A stretch of DNA of 64,000 nucleotides from Deltaproteobacteria bacterium (GTDB lineage: Bacteria > Myxococcota > JADLHZ01). The DNA is taken from the NCBI GenBank assembly GCA_020848545.1, contig JADLHZ010000056.1, forward strand, positions 1-64,000. The letters are read 5' to 3'. Made by a program: the position numbers and the translations under genes. Within the stretch, counting starts at the first letter, position 1. Each line of letters opens with the position of its first letter. The notes beneath the pieces are model-generated. The model searched no databases. It saw nothing but the letters and a program-made list of their open reading frames with translations, and was not told the origin of the DNA. Below are positions 15,015-22,689 of this stretch, one piece after another.

Positions 15015-16904
15015 CTAGAGAACGAAGGCGAGGCCGACCGTGCCCCATCCCGTCGTGTTGCGACCGGTCGACGGGATCGCGACGCCCGCGTGCAGGACGA
15101 GCTGCAGGAAGTCCGTGAGCGTGACGCTCGCGAGCGGTCGCGGCACGAGGCCGCCGTAGAGCACCGAGCCGATCGAGATCACGTGCTCGATCGGCGCCGC
15201 GATCCGGCCCTCGTCGAAGGGTGTCAGGCTGTAGCCAAGGCCGAGCGAGAGCTCCGCGCGCTTGGCGAGCTGCACCGTCAAACCCGCCGCGGCGCCAAAC
15301 TGCCATGTATCCGTGCCACGCTTGCGCACCGGGGCGAGCGGATCGACCGCGGGCCCGATCTGCCCGAGCGTCGGCGCCGTCGAAGCGCGCAGCGAGAACG
15401 CGATCGCGAGTGGCGAAGCGACCCAGAAGCGGCCGTCGAGACCAGCAGCGAGCACCGCGTAAATCTGCGCGTACCAATCGGAGGGGTGCTTCGACGGCGA
15501 GCCAAAGCCCCAGTGAAGAACGCCGGCCGAAGGCATGATCTCGAAGCGGCCGAGCTCGCCGAAGCGGTAGTCGAACGCCACCGTGCCGATCGCCCAGCGA
15601 AAGCGCTCGGTGATGCGCAAGAGGCTCGCGATGCTGAACGAGAAGCCGTTGACGCCGGTGATCACGTGAATGCCAGGCTGCACCGGCGCGAAGAGCGCCA
15701 GGCCGTCGGCGAGGCCGGTCGCGAGCGTGAGATCGATCCATGGACGACGGGGCTTCAGCGGCTTCGCCGGCTTCTCGGGCGGCGGCGCGCCGACGGTCAC
15801 GAAGGGCTGATTCTGCGGCCGCGGAAACGGGTTGTCCGGCTGCAACGACTTCGCCGCGAGCGCCGCCGAGCCCGCGAGCAGGAGATCGCGCTCGTGCACG
15901 GCGACGACGGTGCCGGCGGTGATCTCGACGGCCCGCGCGCGCGTCCCGAACGGCGTGCGCAGGCGAACGAGGTAGCGGCCCGGAGGCAACGCGGCGCGCA
16001 CCGACCGCGCGCCCTGCGGCAGCTCGAGCACGATGACGCCGCTGCCCAAGTGAATGACCTCGAGCGGCCCGGCGTCTTGCGATACCTCCAGCGAGCTCGG
16101 CGCGCTCTTCAGCTCCGCGATCGTCAGATCGGTCTGACCCTTCAAGTTCATCTCGAAGCTCGGGTGCTGCGGCTGGCTCGCGGCGATCGCGCTGTCGCGC
16201 ACCGTCAACGCCTGCGCGTAGTTGTACGCCTCGCCGAGCGTGATCTCGCCGTCGTTCGACGCGTCGGCCGCGCCGCGCATCGCCGCGACGAAGTGGTGCG
16301 TGAAGAACGATCCCGAGAGCACCTCGGACTCGTGCGCGTCCTCCATGCCCGAGCTCGACGCGATGAACACGCTGCCTTCGTTGTTCAAGCCGAGCGCGCT
16401 CGACAGGTCGAAGGGCGCTTCGTTGACGAGACCTTTGGCGCCGGTCCAAGCGCCACCGCGGCACGCGTCGAGCATGCCGATGCGCACGGTCGCCTTGCTT
16501 TCCTCCAAGCGCTTCTTGATCGCCTCCATCGCGAGGGCGTCGCCGTTTGGATAGATCGCCTGCATGTCGGCGTGGCCGGAGTAATAGAAGAGGAGCAAGC
16601 TCTCGTCGCCGGGGCGGCCTTGTTGCAGTGCGTACGTCGCGGCGTCGAGCGCGCCGAGCACGAACTCCGGCCTGGGATCCGAGAGCACCCTGACGTCGGC
16701 TTCGGCGAAGCGGCCCACGCTGATGAGCGCGTCCTTCATGCGTTCGGCGTCTTTGTGCGCGAAGCGGAGCGGCTGCCGGCCCGGCGGGGCTTTGTTGGCG
16801 CCAACGATGATGGCGAAGCGGCGCAAGCGCGCGGGCTCGGGCGCTGCTCCGTCGGCCGGCGACGCGTGCGCACCGGTGAGCAGCAGCGACAAGAGCAGGA
16901 TCAT
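15015..16904 (-). CDS. Secreted caspase-domain protein with C-terminal beta barrel
   Basis: A 629-residue protein. A signal peptide (residues 1-14, MILLLSLLLTGAHA) is followed by a peptidase C14 caspase domain (about 28-250) with catalytic His111 ('YYSGHAD') and Cys148 ('LDACRGG'). Residues 300-390 form a beta-rich and then Pro-rich linker (GAPPPEKPAKPLKPRRP). Residues about 392-629 look like an outer-membrane beta barrel with alternating residues and a hydrophobic C terminus (GWGTVGLAFVL). The caspase part would face the periplasm. Its ATG overlaps the stop of the anti-sigma gene, so expression is tied to the ECF sigma factor. A second protease/barrel fusion lies at 57058-61683. Confidence 0.88.
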   Translation of the reverse strand: MILLLSLLLTGAHASPADGAAPEPARLRRFAIIVGANKAPPGRQPLRFAHKDAERMKDALISVGRFAEADVRVLSDPRPEFVLGALDAATYALQQGRPGDESLLLFYYSGHADMQAIYPNGDALAMEAIKKRLEESKATVRIGMLDACRGGAWTGAKGLVNEAPFDLSSALGLNNEGSVFIASSSGMEDAHESEVLSGSFFTHHFVAAMRGAADASNDGEITLGEAYNYAQALTVRDSAIAASQPQHPSFEMNLKGQTDLTIAELKSAPSSLEVSQDAGPLEVIHLGSGVIVLELPQGARSVRAALPPGRYLVRLRTPFGTRARAVEITAGTVVAVHERDLLLAGSAALAAKSLQPDNPFPRPQNQPFVTVGAPPPEKPAKPLKPRRPWIDLTLATGLADGLALFAPVQPGIHVITGVNGFSFSIASLLRITERFRWAIGTVAFDYRFGELGRFEIMPSAGVLHWGFGSPSKHPSDWYAQIYAVLAAGLDGRFWVASPLAIAFSLRASTAPTLGQIGPAVDPLAPVRKRGTDTWQFGAAAGLTVQLAKRAELSLGLGYSLTPFDEGRIAAPIEHVISIGSVLYGGLVPRPLASVTLTDFLQLVLHAGVAIPSTGRNTTGWGTVGLAFVL

Positions 16905-17509
16905 GGCGCCTCCTTCGGCAGCACGAGCTCCACGTGCTTCTTCATCTCTGCGCCAGGCGCGCGGCCTAGCCACACCGTCAAATGCTCGGCCTCACCTTGC
17001 TCATCGATGCGCCACGCGACCGGCAGCGTCGTCTCGGGCGGCGTCAGCTCACCTTTGTAGAGCACAGCGCCGCTCGCATCGCGCACCTCGACGAAGCGCA
17101 TCTCCTCCGGCACGATCTTCAAGCGGATCGTGTCGTTCGCCCTGAGCGGTGCGCGTCCGTTCCACAAGAACACAGTGTCGCCGCGTTTGACGTAGACCGC
17201 CACCGAGGGGGCGCCTTTGGCCGTCACCACGTCGCCGCGGTCCGAGAGCACATTCGCGAGGCCGATCCCGATGACTGAGACCACCGCTGCTGCCGCCGCC
17301 GCCATGATCCAGCGCGGCACGAGCGGGCGAGCCGGGGAAGGAGCGCGCTTGATCCGCTGCAGCGCGAGCTCGTTCGCCGGCGCGGCGAGCGCTTGCAAAT
17401 GCGCACGGCAGACGCCGCACGTTTCGAGGTGCTCGGCGATCTGCGCTTTGGCCGCCGCGTCGCCCAGGCCCGCCCGATCGAGCATGAAGAATGACGGATG
17501 CGTGCTCAT
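16901..17509 (-). CDS. Zinc-finger anti-sigma factor, DUF4384-like C terminus
   Basis: A 202-residue membrane protein. The N terminus has a zinc-binding anti-sigma motif, His-x3-Cys-x2-Cys ('AEHLETCGVCRAHL', residues about 27-40). One transmembrane helix follows (about 68-88, IMAAAAAAVVSVIGIGLANV). The periplasmic domain ('YVKRGDTVFLWNGRAPLRAN') resembles DUF4384-type domains that accompany bacterial caspases. It should hold the ECF sigma factor inactive until a periplasmic signal arrives. Its start and stop each overlap the neighbouring genes by 4 bp. Confidence 0.87.
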   Translation of the reverse strand: MSTHPSFFMLDRAGLGDAAAKAQIAEHLETCGVCRAHLQALAAPANELALQRIKRAPSPARPLVPRWIMAAAAAAVVSVIGIGLANVLSDRGDVVTAKGAPSVAVYVKRGDTVFLWNGRAPLRANDTIRLKIVPEEMRFVEVRDASGAVLYKGELTPPETTLPVAWRIDEQGEAEHLTVWLGRAPGAEMKKHVELVLPKEAP

Positions 17510-17991
17510 GGCTCGAGCCGCTCCTTCAGCCGCTGCAGGCGTTCGTCGCAGCGGGTGAGCACCCGCCGCACTTGCCGATCCGAGCAGCCGAGCACGATCC
17601 CAATCTCCTCTTGGTTCATGCGGTCGATGCGATGCAGCATGAGAACTTCGAGCTCTTCGGCCGAGAGCACTTGCGCGATCCGTTCGAGCCACTCGCGCCC
17701 GGCGGCGCCGCCTTCGACGTCGTCTTTGCTCCGCGTCGTCTCGTCCAGCTCAGCGCGCGGCCGGCGCTTCCGTTGCCGCAAACGATCGATCGCGAGGCGG
17801 GTCGAGATGCTGTAGATCCAGCCGACCTGCGTCGCGATGGCGCCGTCCTCGGCGAGCTCGCGCCACAAACGTATGAAGGTCTCTTGCGCCACGTCCTCGG
17901 CCTCCGCGGGGTCGGAGAGCATGCGGGCACACTTCTGCCGGATCACCGGGTAGTAGCGCCGAAAGAGCTCGTCGACCTGTGGCTGCCCCAT
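17506..17991 (-). CDS. ECF-type RNA polymerase sigma factor
   Basis: A 161-residue sigma-70 family protein of ECF type. Region 2 is 'DELFRRYYPVIRQKCARMLS' and 'AEDVAQETFIRLWRELAED', with 'GWIYSISTRLAIDRLRQRKR'. Region 4 is 'LSAEELEVLMLHRIDRMNQE' and 'EIGIVLGCSDRQVRRVLTRC'. The first ATG would be at 18015; the ATG at 17991 gives a normal N terminus. It heads the sigma/anti-sigma/caspase operon and probably transcribes it. The promoter region lies in 17992-18117. Confidence 0.95.
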   Translation of the reverse strand: MGQPQVDELFRRYYPVIRQKCARMLSDPAEAEDVAQETFIRLWRELAEDGAIATQVGWIYSISTRLAIDRLRQRKRRPRAELDETTRSKDDVEGGAAGREWLERIAQVLSAEELEVLMLHRIDRMNQEEIGIVLGCSDRQVRRVLTRCDERLQRLKERLEP

Positions 17992-18117
17992 CGCTGCCAC
18001 CTTAGCCGGTCCCAACGCCCCTGAGCTACTGCGCTACACCCAGGGGCATTGCGACCGCCTATCCACATGACGCCGGGTGGCTGCCAAACCGGACACCTGT
18101 TAGGGGCTGGTGCGTCG

Positions 18118-18948
18118 ATGCTCGTCCTCTGCTTACTCGCCGCTTCGCCGAGCTGGATCGCCGCAGAGGCGCCGCCGCCCGCCGAGATCACCCGCGTCGT
18201 CAGCATCGCGCCGACGGTGAGCGAGATCATCTGCGCGATCGGCGCCTGCGACAAGCTCGTCGGCGTCACGCGCTTCGACGACTACCCTCAGCAGGTGAAG
18301 GGCATCGCCAAGATCGGTGGCTTCGTCGACCCGAGCCTGGAAGCGATCCTCAACCTGCGCCCGCACCTCGTCGTCCTCACGAAGAACGGACCGAACCAGA
18401 GCTTCGTCCGCGCGCTCGATCAGCACAAGCTCCCGTGGATCGCGTTTGCCGACGAACGCCTCGACGACTTCGCGGCGATCGCCGAGAAGCTCGGCGCGCT
18501 GCTCCGCCGTGAGCGCGAAGCCGCCGCGTTGGTCGCTGCCTTCATGGCCGGCCTGCGCACCCTCAACGAGCAGCCGCGGCTCACGAAGAGCGCGCTCGTC
18601 GTCTACGATCATGCGCCATTGATCGTCGCCGGCCCGGACACCTTCGGCGCCGAGATCCTCGGCCGCTGCGGGCTCGTGAACGCGTACACGGGCGGCGTGC
18701 GCTATCCGACGCTCGACTTCGAGACGGTCGTGCGCAGCAAGCCCGATGTGATCATCGACGTGGACATGGACGGCGACGGCAAGTCGAGCCCGGGGTATTG
18801 GAGCCCGGTGCGGCCCGCGTTGAAGTCCGCCTTTGTCTTCGTGCCGGATCCCGGCTTGATGCGCTTGGGGCCGCGGCTGCCTGGCGCCATGCTCGCGCTT
18901 CGCAGACAGATCGACGCCGCGCTCGCGGCGGGGCGGGCTCAGAAGTGA
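18118..18948 (+). CDS. BtuF-like periplasmic substrate-binding protein
   Basis: A 276-residue type III substrate-binding protein. A signal peptide (MLVLCLLAASPSWIAAEA) precedes 'RVVSIAPTVSEIICAIGACD', 'LVGVTRFDDYPQQVKGIAKI' and 'GGFVDPSLEAILNLRPHLVV', typical of BtuF and related cobalamin or haem/siderophore binders. A GTGA overlap couples it to the permease gene. I checked 18016-18117 for a cobalamin riboswitch and saw no convincing one. The ligand is uncertain; cobalamin is the best guess. Confidence 0.9.
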   Translation: MLVLCLLAASPSWIAAEAPPPAEITRVVSIAPTVSEIICAIGACDKLVGVTRFDDYPQQVKGIAKIGGFVDPSLEAILNLRPHLVVLTKNGPNQSFVRALDQHKLPWIAFADERLDDFAAIAEKLGALLRREREAAALVAAFMAGLRTLNEQPRLTKSALVVYDHAPLIVAGPDTFGAEILGRCGLVNAYTGGVRYPTLDFETVVRSKPDVIIDVDMDGDGKSSPGYWSPVRPALKSAFVFVPDPGLMRLGPRLPGAMLALRRQIDAALAAGRAQK

Positions 18949-19883
18949 CGCGTGCGATCGTCACCGTGACCGTGCTCTGCTCCGCGATCGCGTTCGCGGC
19001 GGCGAGCGGCACCGACGGCTTCTCGCTGCCGCCCGACGATCTCTTCTGGTCGCTGCGCGCGCCGCGCCTGATCCTCGGCCTGCTCGTCGGCGTCGCGCTC
19101 GCCAGCGCCGGCGTCGCGAGCCAGGCGTTGCTGCAAAACCCGCTCGCCGATCCTTACGTGCTCGGCGTGAGCGGCGGCGCCGCCTTGGGTGCGGTGATCC
19201 TCGGCGTCCTCGTCAACGACCCGCCGCCGTTCGCGCCGATCGCGGCGGCGATGGTCGGGGCCGCCACGGCAGCAGCGTTGGTGTTCTCGCGGCGCTCGCG
19301 CGCGCAGATCTCGGTGACCTCGCTCTTGTTGACCGGCGTCGTGTTCAACGCCTTCGCCGCCGCCGTCATCACGCTCGTGAAGACCCTGGTGTCGGCGCAG
19401 AAGGCGCAGGAGATCCTGTTCTGGCTGATGGGCCAGCTCACGGTGTACGAATATTCATACATCGGTCTGCTCGCCGCGATCGTGCTCGTCGGCCTCGGCG
19501 CGTTGCTCGCCAGCGCGCGCGGCCTCGACGTGCTCGTGCAAGGCGACGACGTGGCGCAGACGCTCGGCGTCGATCCGGCGCGGGTGCGCACGCGTGTCTA
19601 CGTCGCGCTCTCGCTCGTCGTCGGCGGCGTCGTCGCTGTCACCGGGCTCATCGGCTTCGTCGGGCTCGTCATCCCGCACGTCGTCCGCGCGCGCGCCGGC
19701 TCACGCCACTTGCCGCTCTTCATCTTGGCGTCAGCGTGGGCGGCGGCGCTCGTGCTCGTCGCCGACGCGCTCTGCCGCTTGCTCTTTCAGTCGTTCGCGA
19801 CCGAGCTGCCGGTCGGCGTGCTGACCGCGTTCATCGGCGCGCCGTACTTCATGTGGGCGCTGCGGCGATCGACGATCAGTTAG
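18945..19883 (+). CDS. BtuC/FecCD-type ABC transporter permease
   Basis: A 312-residue membrane protein with about nine hydrophobic segments. FecCD family pieces are 'LRAPRLILGLLVGVALASAG', 'QALLQNPLADPYVLGVSGGA', 'FWLMGQLTVYEYSY' and 'TGLIGFVGLVIPHVVRARAG' (the ATPase-coupling region). It would move cobalamin or a metal complex across the inner membrane with the preceding binding protein. The start is GTG at 18945. No ATPase gene follows: a convergent gene ends inside its 3' end. The energising subunit must lie elsewhere. Confidence 0.92.
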   Translation: MTRAIVTVTVLCSAIAFAAASGTDGFSLPPDDLFWSLRAPRLILGLLVGVALASAGVASQALLQNPLADPYVLGVSGGAALGAVILGVLVNDPPPFAPIAAAMVGAATAAALVFSRRSRAQISVTSLLLTGVVFNAFAAAVITLVKTLVSAQKAQEILFWLMGQLTVYEYSYIGLLAAIVLVGLGALLASARGLDVLVQGDDVAQTLGVDPARVRTRVYVALSLVVGGVVAVTGLIGFVGLVIPHVVRARAGSRHLPLFILASAWAAALVLVADALCRLLFQSFATELPVGVLTAFIGAPYFMWALRRSTIS

Positions 19884-20922
19884 ACGGCGCCTTCTGCGGC
19901 ACCGCCGGCTGCGGCCCGAGCGCTTCTTCGGCGAGGATGATCTCGTGCGGCGTCTGTTGGCGCTCGCCGCTCGTGTCTCCCGGCGTCTCCTCCGCCACCC
20001 GGTCGGCTTGGCGGCGCGCGATCACCGCATAGAGCGCGTCGAGCACCTTCGGATCGAAGTGGCGTCCGCGCAGCTTCTCTAAGACCACCTTCGCCTCGGT
20101 CGGCGTGCGGCCCTTCTGGTACGGCCGATCAGTGACGAGCGCGTCGTAGGTGTCGACGACGGCGATGATGCGCGCGCCGAGCGGAATGTCGTCGCCGGCG
20201 AGCCCGTGCGGGTAGCCTTTGCCGTCCCACCATTCGTGATGGTGGTAGACAATCGGCAAGACTGGCTTCAAGAACGACACCCCGGAGAGGATGCGCCGCC
20301 CGTGCTCGGGGTGCGAGCGCATGATCTCCATTTCTTCGGTCGTGAGCTGCGCCGGCTTCAGCAGAATGTGATCACGGATGCCGATCTTGCCGACGTCGTG
20401 GAGGATACCGCCGTACTCGAGCGCGAGGAGATCGTCCTCGCTGAGACCGAACTCTTTGCCGACGAGCACGCCGAGGCGCGAGACGCGGTTGGCATGGCCA
20501 CGCGTATAGGGATCGCGCGCGTGAATGGCGCTGACCAAGGCGCGCACCGTCTCCAAGCAGCCCTGCTTCATCTGCGCGACGAGCTGCTTCTGGGAGTCGT
20601 CGAACGCCTTCACTTCGAGCGACATATAATTGAGTGCGTGCGCCAGCTCCCCGAGCTCGCTCTTGCCCTCGACCGGAATCTGCGTGCCACGCTCGCCCTG
20701 CGCGATCCGCAGCATGGCCGAGAGCACGCGGCGAATGTGCATCAAGAAATGCCGAGAGGCGAAGAACGCGATGAGCCCGCTCACCCCGGCGCTCGCGACG
20801 AGGCCGAGCGCGAGCTCCAAAGGACCCGGCGAAAGGTTCAGCGCATAGAGGCCGATGAGCAGACCGAGCGGCGGCACCGCAATGGCACTGCACACGAGAA
20901 CGCTCGCGGGCAACAAACGCAT
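19876..20922 (-). CDS. HAMP/HD-GYP domain c-di-GMP phosphodiesterase-like protein
   Basis: A 348-residue protein with two N-terminal transmembrane helices (about 3-28 and 36-56), a HAMP-like segment (about 57-110) and an HD-GYP domain (about 125-315). The signature residues are intact: 'ILHDVGKIGI', 'RSHPEHGRRIL', 'HHHEWWDGKGYPHGLAGDDI' and 'GARIIAVVDTYDAL'. It should hydrolyse cyclic di-GMP and lower its level. The short periplasmic part leaves little room for a sensor. A Pro/Glu-rich tail ends the protein. It overlaps the permease gene by 8 bp. Confidence 0.94.
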   Translation of the reverse strand: MRLLPASVLVCSAIAVPPLGLLIGLYALNLSPGPLELALGLVASAGVSGLIAFFASRHFLMHIRRVLSAMLRIAQGERGTQIPVEGKSELGELAHALNYMSLEVKAFDDSQKQLVAQMKQGCLETVRALVSAIHARDPYTRGHANRVSRLGVLVGKEFGLSEDDLLALEYGGILHDVGKIGIRDHILLKPAQLTTEEMEIMRSHPEHGRRILSGVSFLKPVLPIVYHHHEWWDGKGYPHGLAGDDIPLGARIIAVVDTYDALVTDRPYQKGRTPTEAKVVLEKLRGRHFDPKVLDALYAVIARRQADRVAEETPGDTSGERQQTPHEIILAEEALGPQPAVPQKAPSN

Positions 20923-20946
20923 GGAGATTAAGGTACCAGGCGGCGC

Positions 20947-21288
20947 TTACGGCGTCAGTGCTTTTTCTAATTGCTTGGCCTTCACGGGTTTTTCGAGCAC
21001 GGCGTCGGGCATGGCGTCCTTGAGCGCCGGCAAGGTCTTCGGCGAAATCGCGGAAAGCAGGATGACGCGCGGGCGCTTGGGCCAAGTCTTGAGCTCTTTG
21101 AACACCTCGAGCCCGCTCTTCTTCGGCATCAGAAAGTCGAGGATGGCGGCGTCGAAGGCCTTCGTCTTCAGGACTTCGATCGCTTGCAGCCCGTCCTGGG
21201 CCAGCTCCACCTGATGGCCGAGCTCGCGCAGTTGGTCGCCGAGCACGGCGCGCAACAAGGCGTCATCATCGCAGAGAAGAATGAGCAC
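20947..21288 (-). CDS. Single-domain response regulator (CheY-like)
   Basis: A 113-residue receiver domain without output domain. The acidic pocket ('LLCDDDALLR'), phosphoacceptor Asp51 ('AAILDFLMPKKSG'), Ser of 'VILLSAIS' and Lys in 'LEKPVKAKQ' are all present. The start is GTG at 21288. It follows a 49-residue small gene by 9 bp and precedes the HD-GYP gene by 24 bp on the same strand, so it may relay a signal to cyclic di-GMP turnover. No kinase is adjacent. Confidence 0.92.
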   Translation of the reverse strand: MLILLCDDDALLRAVLGDQLRELGHQVELAQDGLQAIEVLKTKAFDAAILDFLMPKKSGLEVFKELKTWPKRPRVILLSAISPKTLPALKDAMPDAVLEKPVKAKQLEKALTP

Positions 21289-21297
21289 GAAAGGGTC

Positions 21298-21447
21298 TTA
21301 TTTGAAGCGGCAGGCAGAGTCGAGGAAGGTCGTTTGACGGTGCATCAAAGCGTTCTTGATGCAGCGCAAATAGGCGGAAAAACCGAACTCGGCGATGATG
21401 GTTCGCGCGTTGAAAATCAGATGACGCGTGGTGATCAAACCCTTCAT
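21298..21447 (-). CDS. 49-residue small protein upstream of receiver gene
   Basis: An ATG at 21447, preceded by GGAGTAGGAAGC as ribosome site, opens a 49-residue frame ending at TAA 21298. The sequence begins MKGLITTRHLIFNARTIIAE and continues FGFSAYLRCIKNALMHRQTT, so it is compact, amphipathic and basic. The good ribosome site, composition and 9-bp spacing to the receiver gene support a real gene. It resembles short, uncharacterised proteins of the 'ARTI-EFG-YLRC-TTFL' pattern that I recall from myxobacteria. The function is unknown. Confidence 0.55.
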   Translation of the reverse strand: MKGLITTRHLIFNARTIIAEFGFSAYLRCIKNALMHRQTTFLDSACRFK

Positions 21448-21749
21448 AGCGCCTGCTTCCTACTCCACTCGACTCACTAGACTACAGAGCATCGGAGATG
21501 CCAAATTTCCGGCGCGTCCTAACGCGACGTGGCAAAGCTTTGCAAGAGAAAACACCTGAAGTTCTCACAACTCCCCCATGTGGGTAGCGCACTTCTGCCA
21601 CAACGCCAGAGTTTTCCACCCACGAAACTTTGCGTGGTCCCAGGGACCTTTTTCGGCCTCTGTGACCGTCGCCACGCGGAAAAAGGTCCCTGGGACCTTT
21701 TCCTCGCTTCCCTTGCCGCCACCTGACGATTCCACTACACGCCGCGAAA
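21448..21749. other. Repeat-rich intergenic region without gene
   Basis: No convincing gene is seen in these 302 bp. It holds a 12-bp palindrome (GCAAAGCTTTGC, 21532-21543) and a large inverted repeat (21636-21697). It separates a minus-strand operon start from the plus-strand KOW gene, so promoters for both should lie here, but none stands out. Confidence 0.5.
21636..21697. repeat. 19-bp perfect inverted repeat built on GGTCCCAGGGACC
   Basis: The arm GGTCCCAGGGACCTTTTTC (21636-21654) recurs perfectly inverted at 21679-21697, with 24 bp between. Each arm is itself a palindrome (GGTCCC and GGGACC around one base). The structure could fold as one long hairpin or two small ones. The T-runs make it terminator-like, but it precedes rather than follows genes. 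It may be a repeated extragenic palindrome or MITE-like unit. Confidence 0.8.
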
Positions 21750-22685
21750 ATGGCGACCTTTCCAGGCTTCAGCGCGAGCGACTTCGCGGCATACGAAGAG
21801 AAGAAGTGGGGCTCGAACGCCTTCACCCTGGAGCGCATCAAAGTGAAGGAGAAGCTCGCTGGGCTGCAATCGCTGCTCGCGCCGCTGACCACGCCGCACC
21901 AAGAGTCGTTCGCCGCGCATCTGTCCGAAGAGTTCCCGAACATCGTCAACCACAAGCGGGTCGACGCGCAGTGGCTCTACTACACGCGCACGCAGACCCA
22001 CGCCCAAGACCTCGCCAAGTTCCTCGAAAAGACCGAGCTCAAGCCCGATAAGATCTTCAACATCGCGCCACAGGAAAAGCACATCGCGCTCGCCGTCGTG
22101 ATCGATAATGCGGCCGTGCACGTGGGCCTGTTCATCCACCCGGGCGCCTTCGTCGATCGCCGGAACTTCGCGGCGAAGCTCACCCACACTTGGGATCGCG
22201 AGAAGCTGAAGCAGGTCCTCGGCGAGTGCGACGGCCTCCTCACCCTCGGCTTCGATGAGAGCGAGCGCGTGGTCGCCCGCGAGATGGAGCTCGACGCCTT
22301 CGGTTGGCTCGCCGACACCTTGGCTTCAGACGAGCGTCGCTTCAGCGTCGCGCACACCTTCGCCAAGGACGATGCGATCGCGCTCGGCGTTGGGCTCGGC
22401 GACACGGTCGTGCGCCTGGTCTCAGGCCTGGTGCCGCTGTATCAGTTCGTGGCGTGGTCGCGTTCGAACGATCACATCCAGGTCGGCCAGCAGATTCAGA
22501 AAGAAAAGGCCGAGCACAGGAAGAACGCCACCGAGTACAAGAGCGGCGATCGCGTGCGGGTCGCGAGCGGGCTGTTCGCGGGCAAGGTCGGCTCGGTGCA
22601 GTCGATCGATACGAAGGCGCAGGTCAAAGTCGCCGTGGGGAAGATGAGCATCACGGTCGCGGCGAACGATTTGACGCGGGTTTGA
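21750..22685 (+). CDS. Hypothetical protein with C-terminal KOW domain
   Basis: A 311-residue soluble protein. Residues 1-245 form a domain I do not recognise ('TFPGFSASDFAAYEEKKWGS', 'IALAVVIDNAAVHVGLFIHP'). Residues about 264-311 are a KOW-type small barrel ('GDRVRVASGLFAGKVGSVQS', 'VAVGKMSITVAANDL'), as found in NusG and ribosomal proteins, which contacts RNA or proteins. It stands alone, converging with the ABC permease gene. A role in transcription or translation is possible but not shown. Confidence 0.7.
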   Translation: MATFPGFSASDFAAYEEKKWGSNAFTLERIKVKEKLAGLQSLLAPLTTPHQESFAAHLSEEFPNIVNHKRVDAQWLYYTRTQTHAQDLAKFLEKTELKPDKIFNIAPQEKHIALAVVIDNAAVHVGLFIHPGAFVDRRNFAAKLTHTWDREKLKQVLGECDGLLTLGFDESERVVAREMELDAFGWLADTLASDERRFSVAHTFAKDDAIALGVGLGDTVVRLVSGLVPLYQFVAWSRSNDHIQVGQQIQKEKAEHRKNATEYKSGDRVRVASGLFAGKVGSVQSIDTKAQVKVAVGKMSITVAANDLTRV

Positions 22686-22689
22686 TCGC

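Noticed and set aside
18016-18117. Cobalamin riboswitch upstream of the BtuF-like gene
   Set aside because: I could not find the conserved B12-box or a plausible aptamer in the short space between divergent genes.
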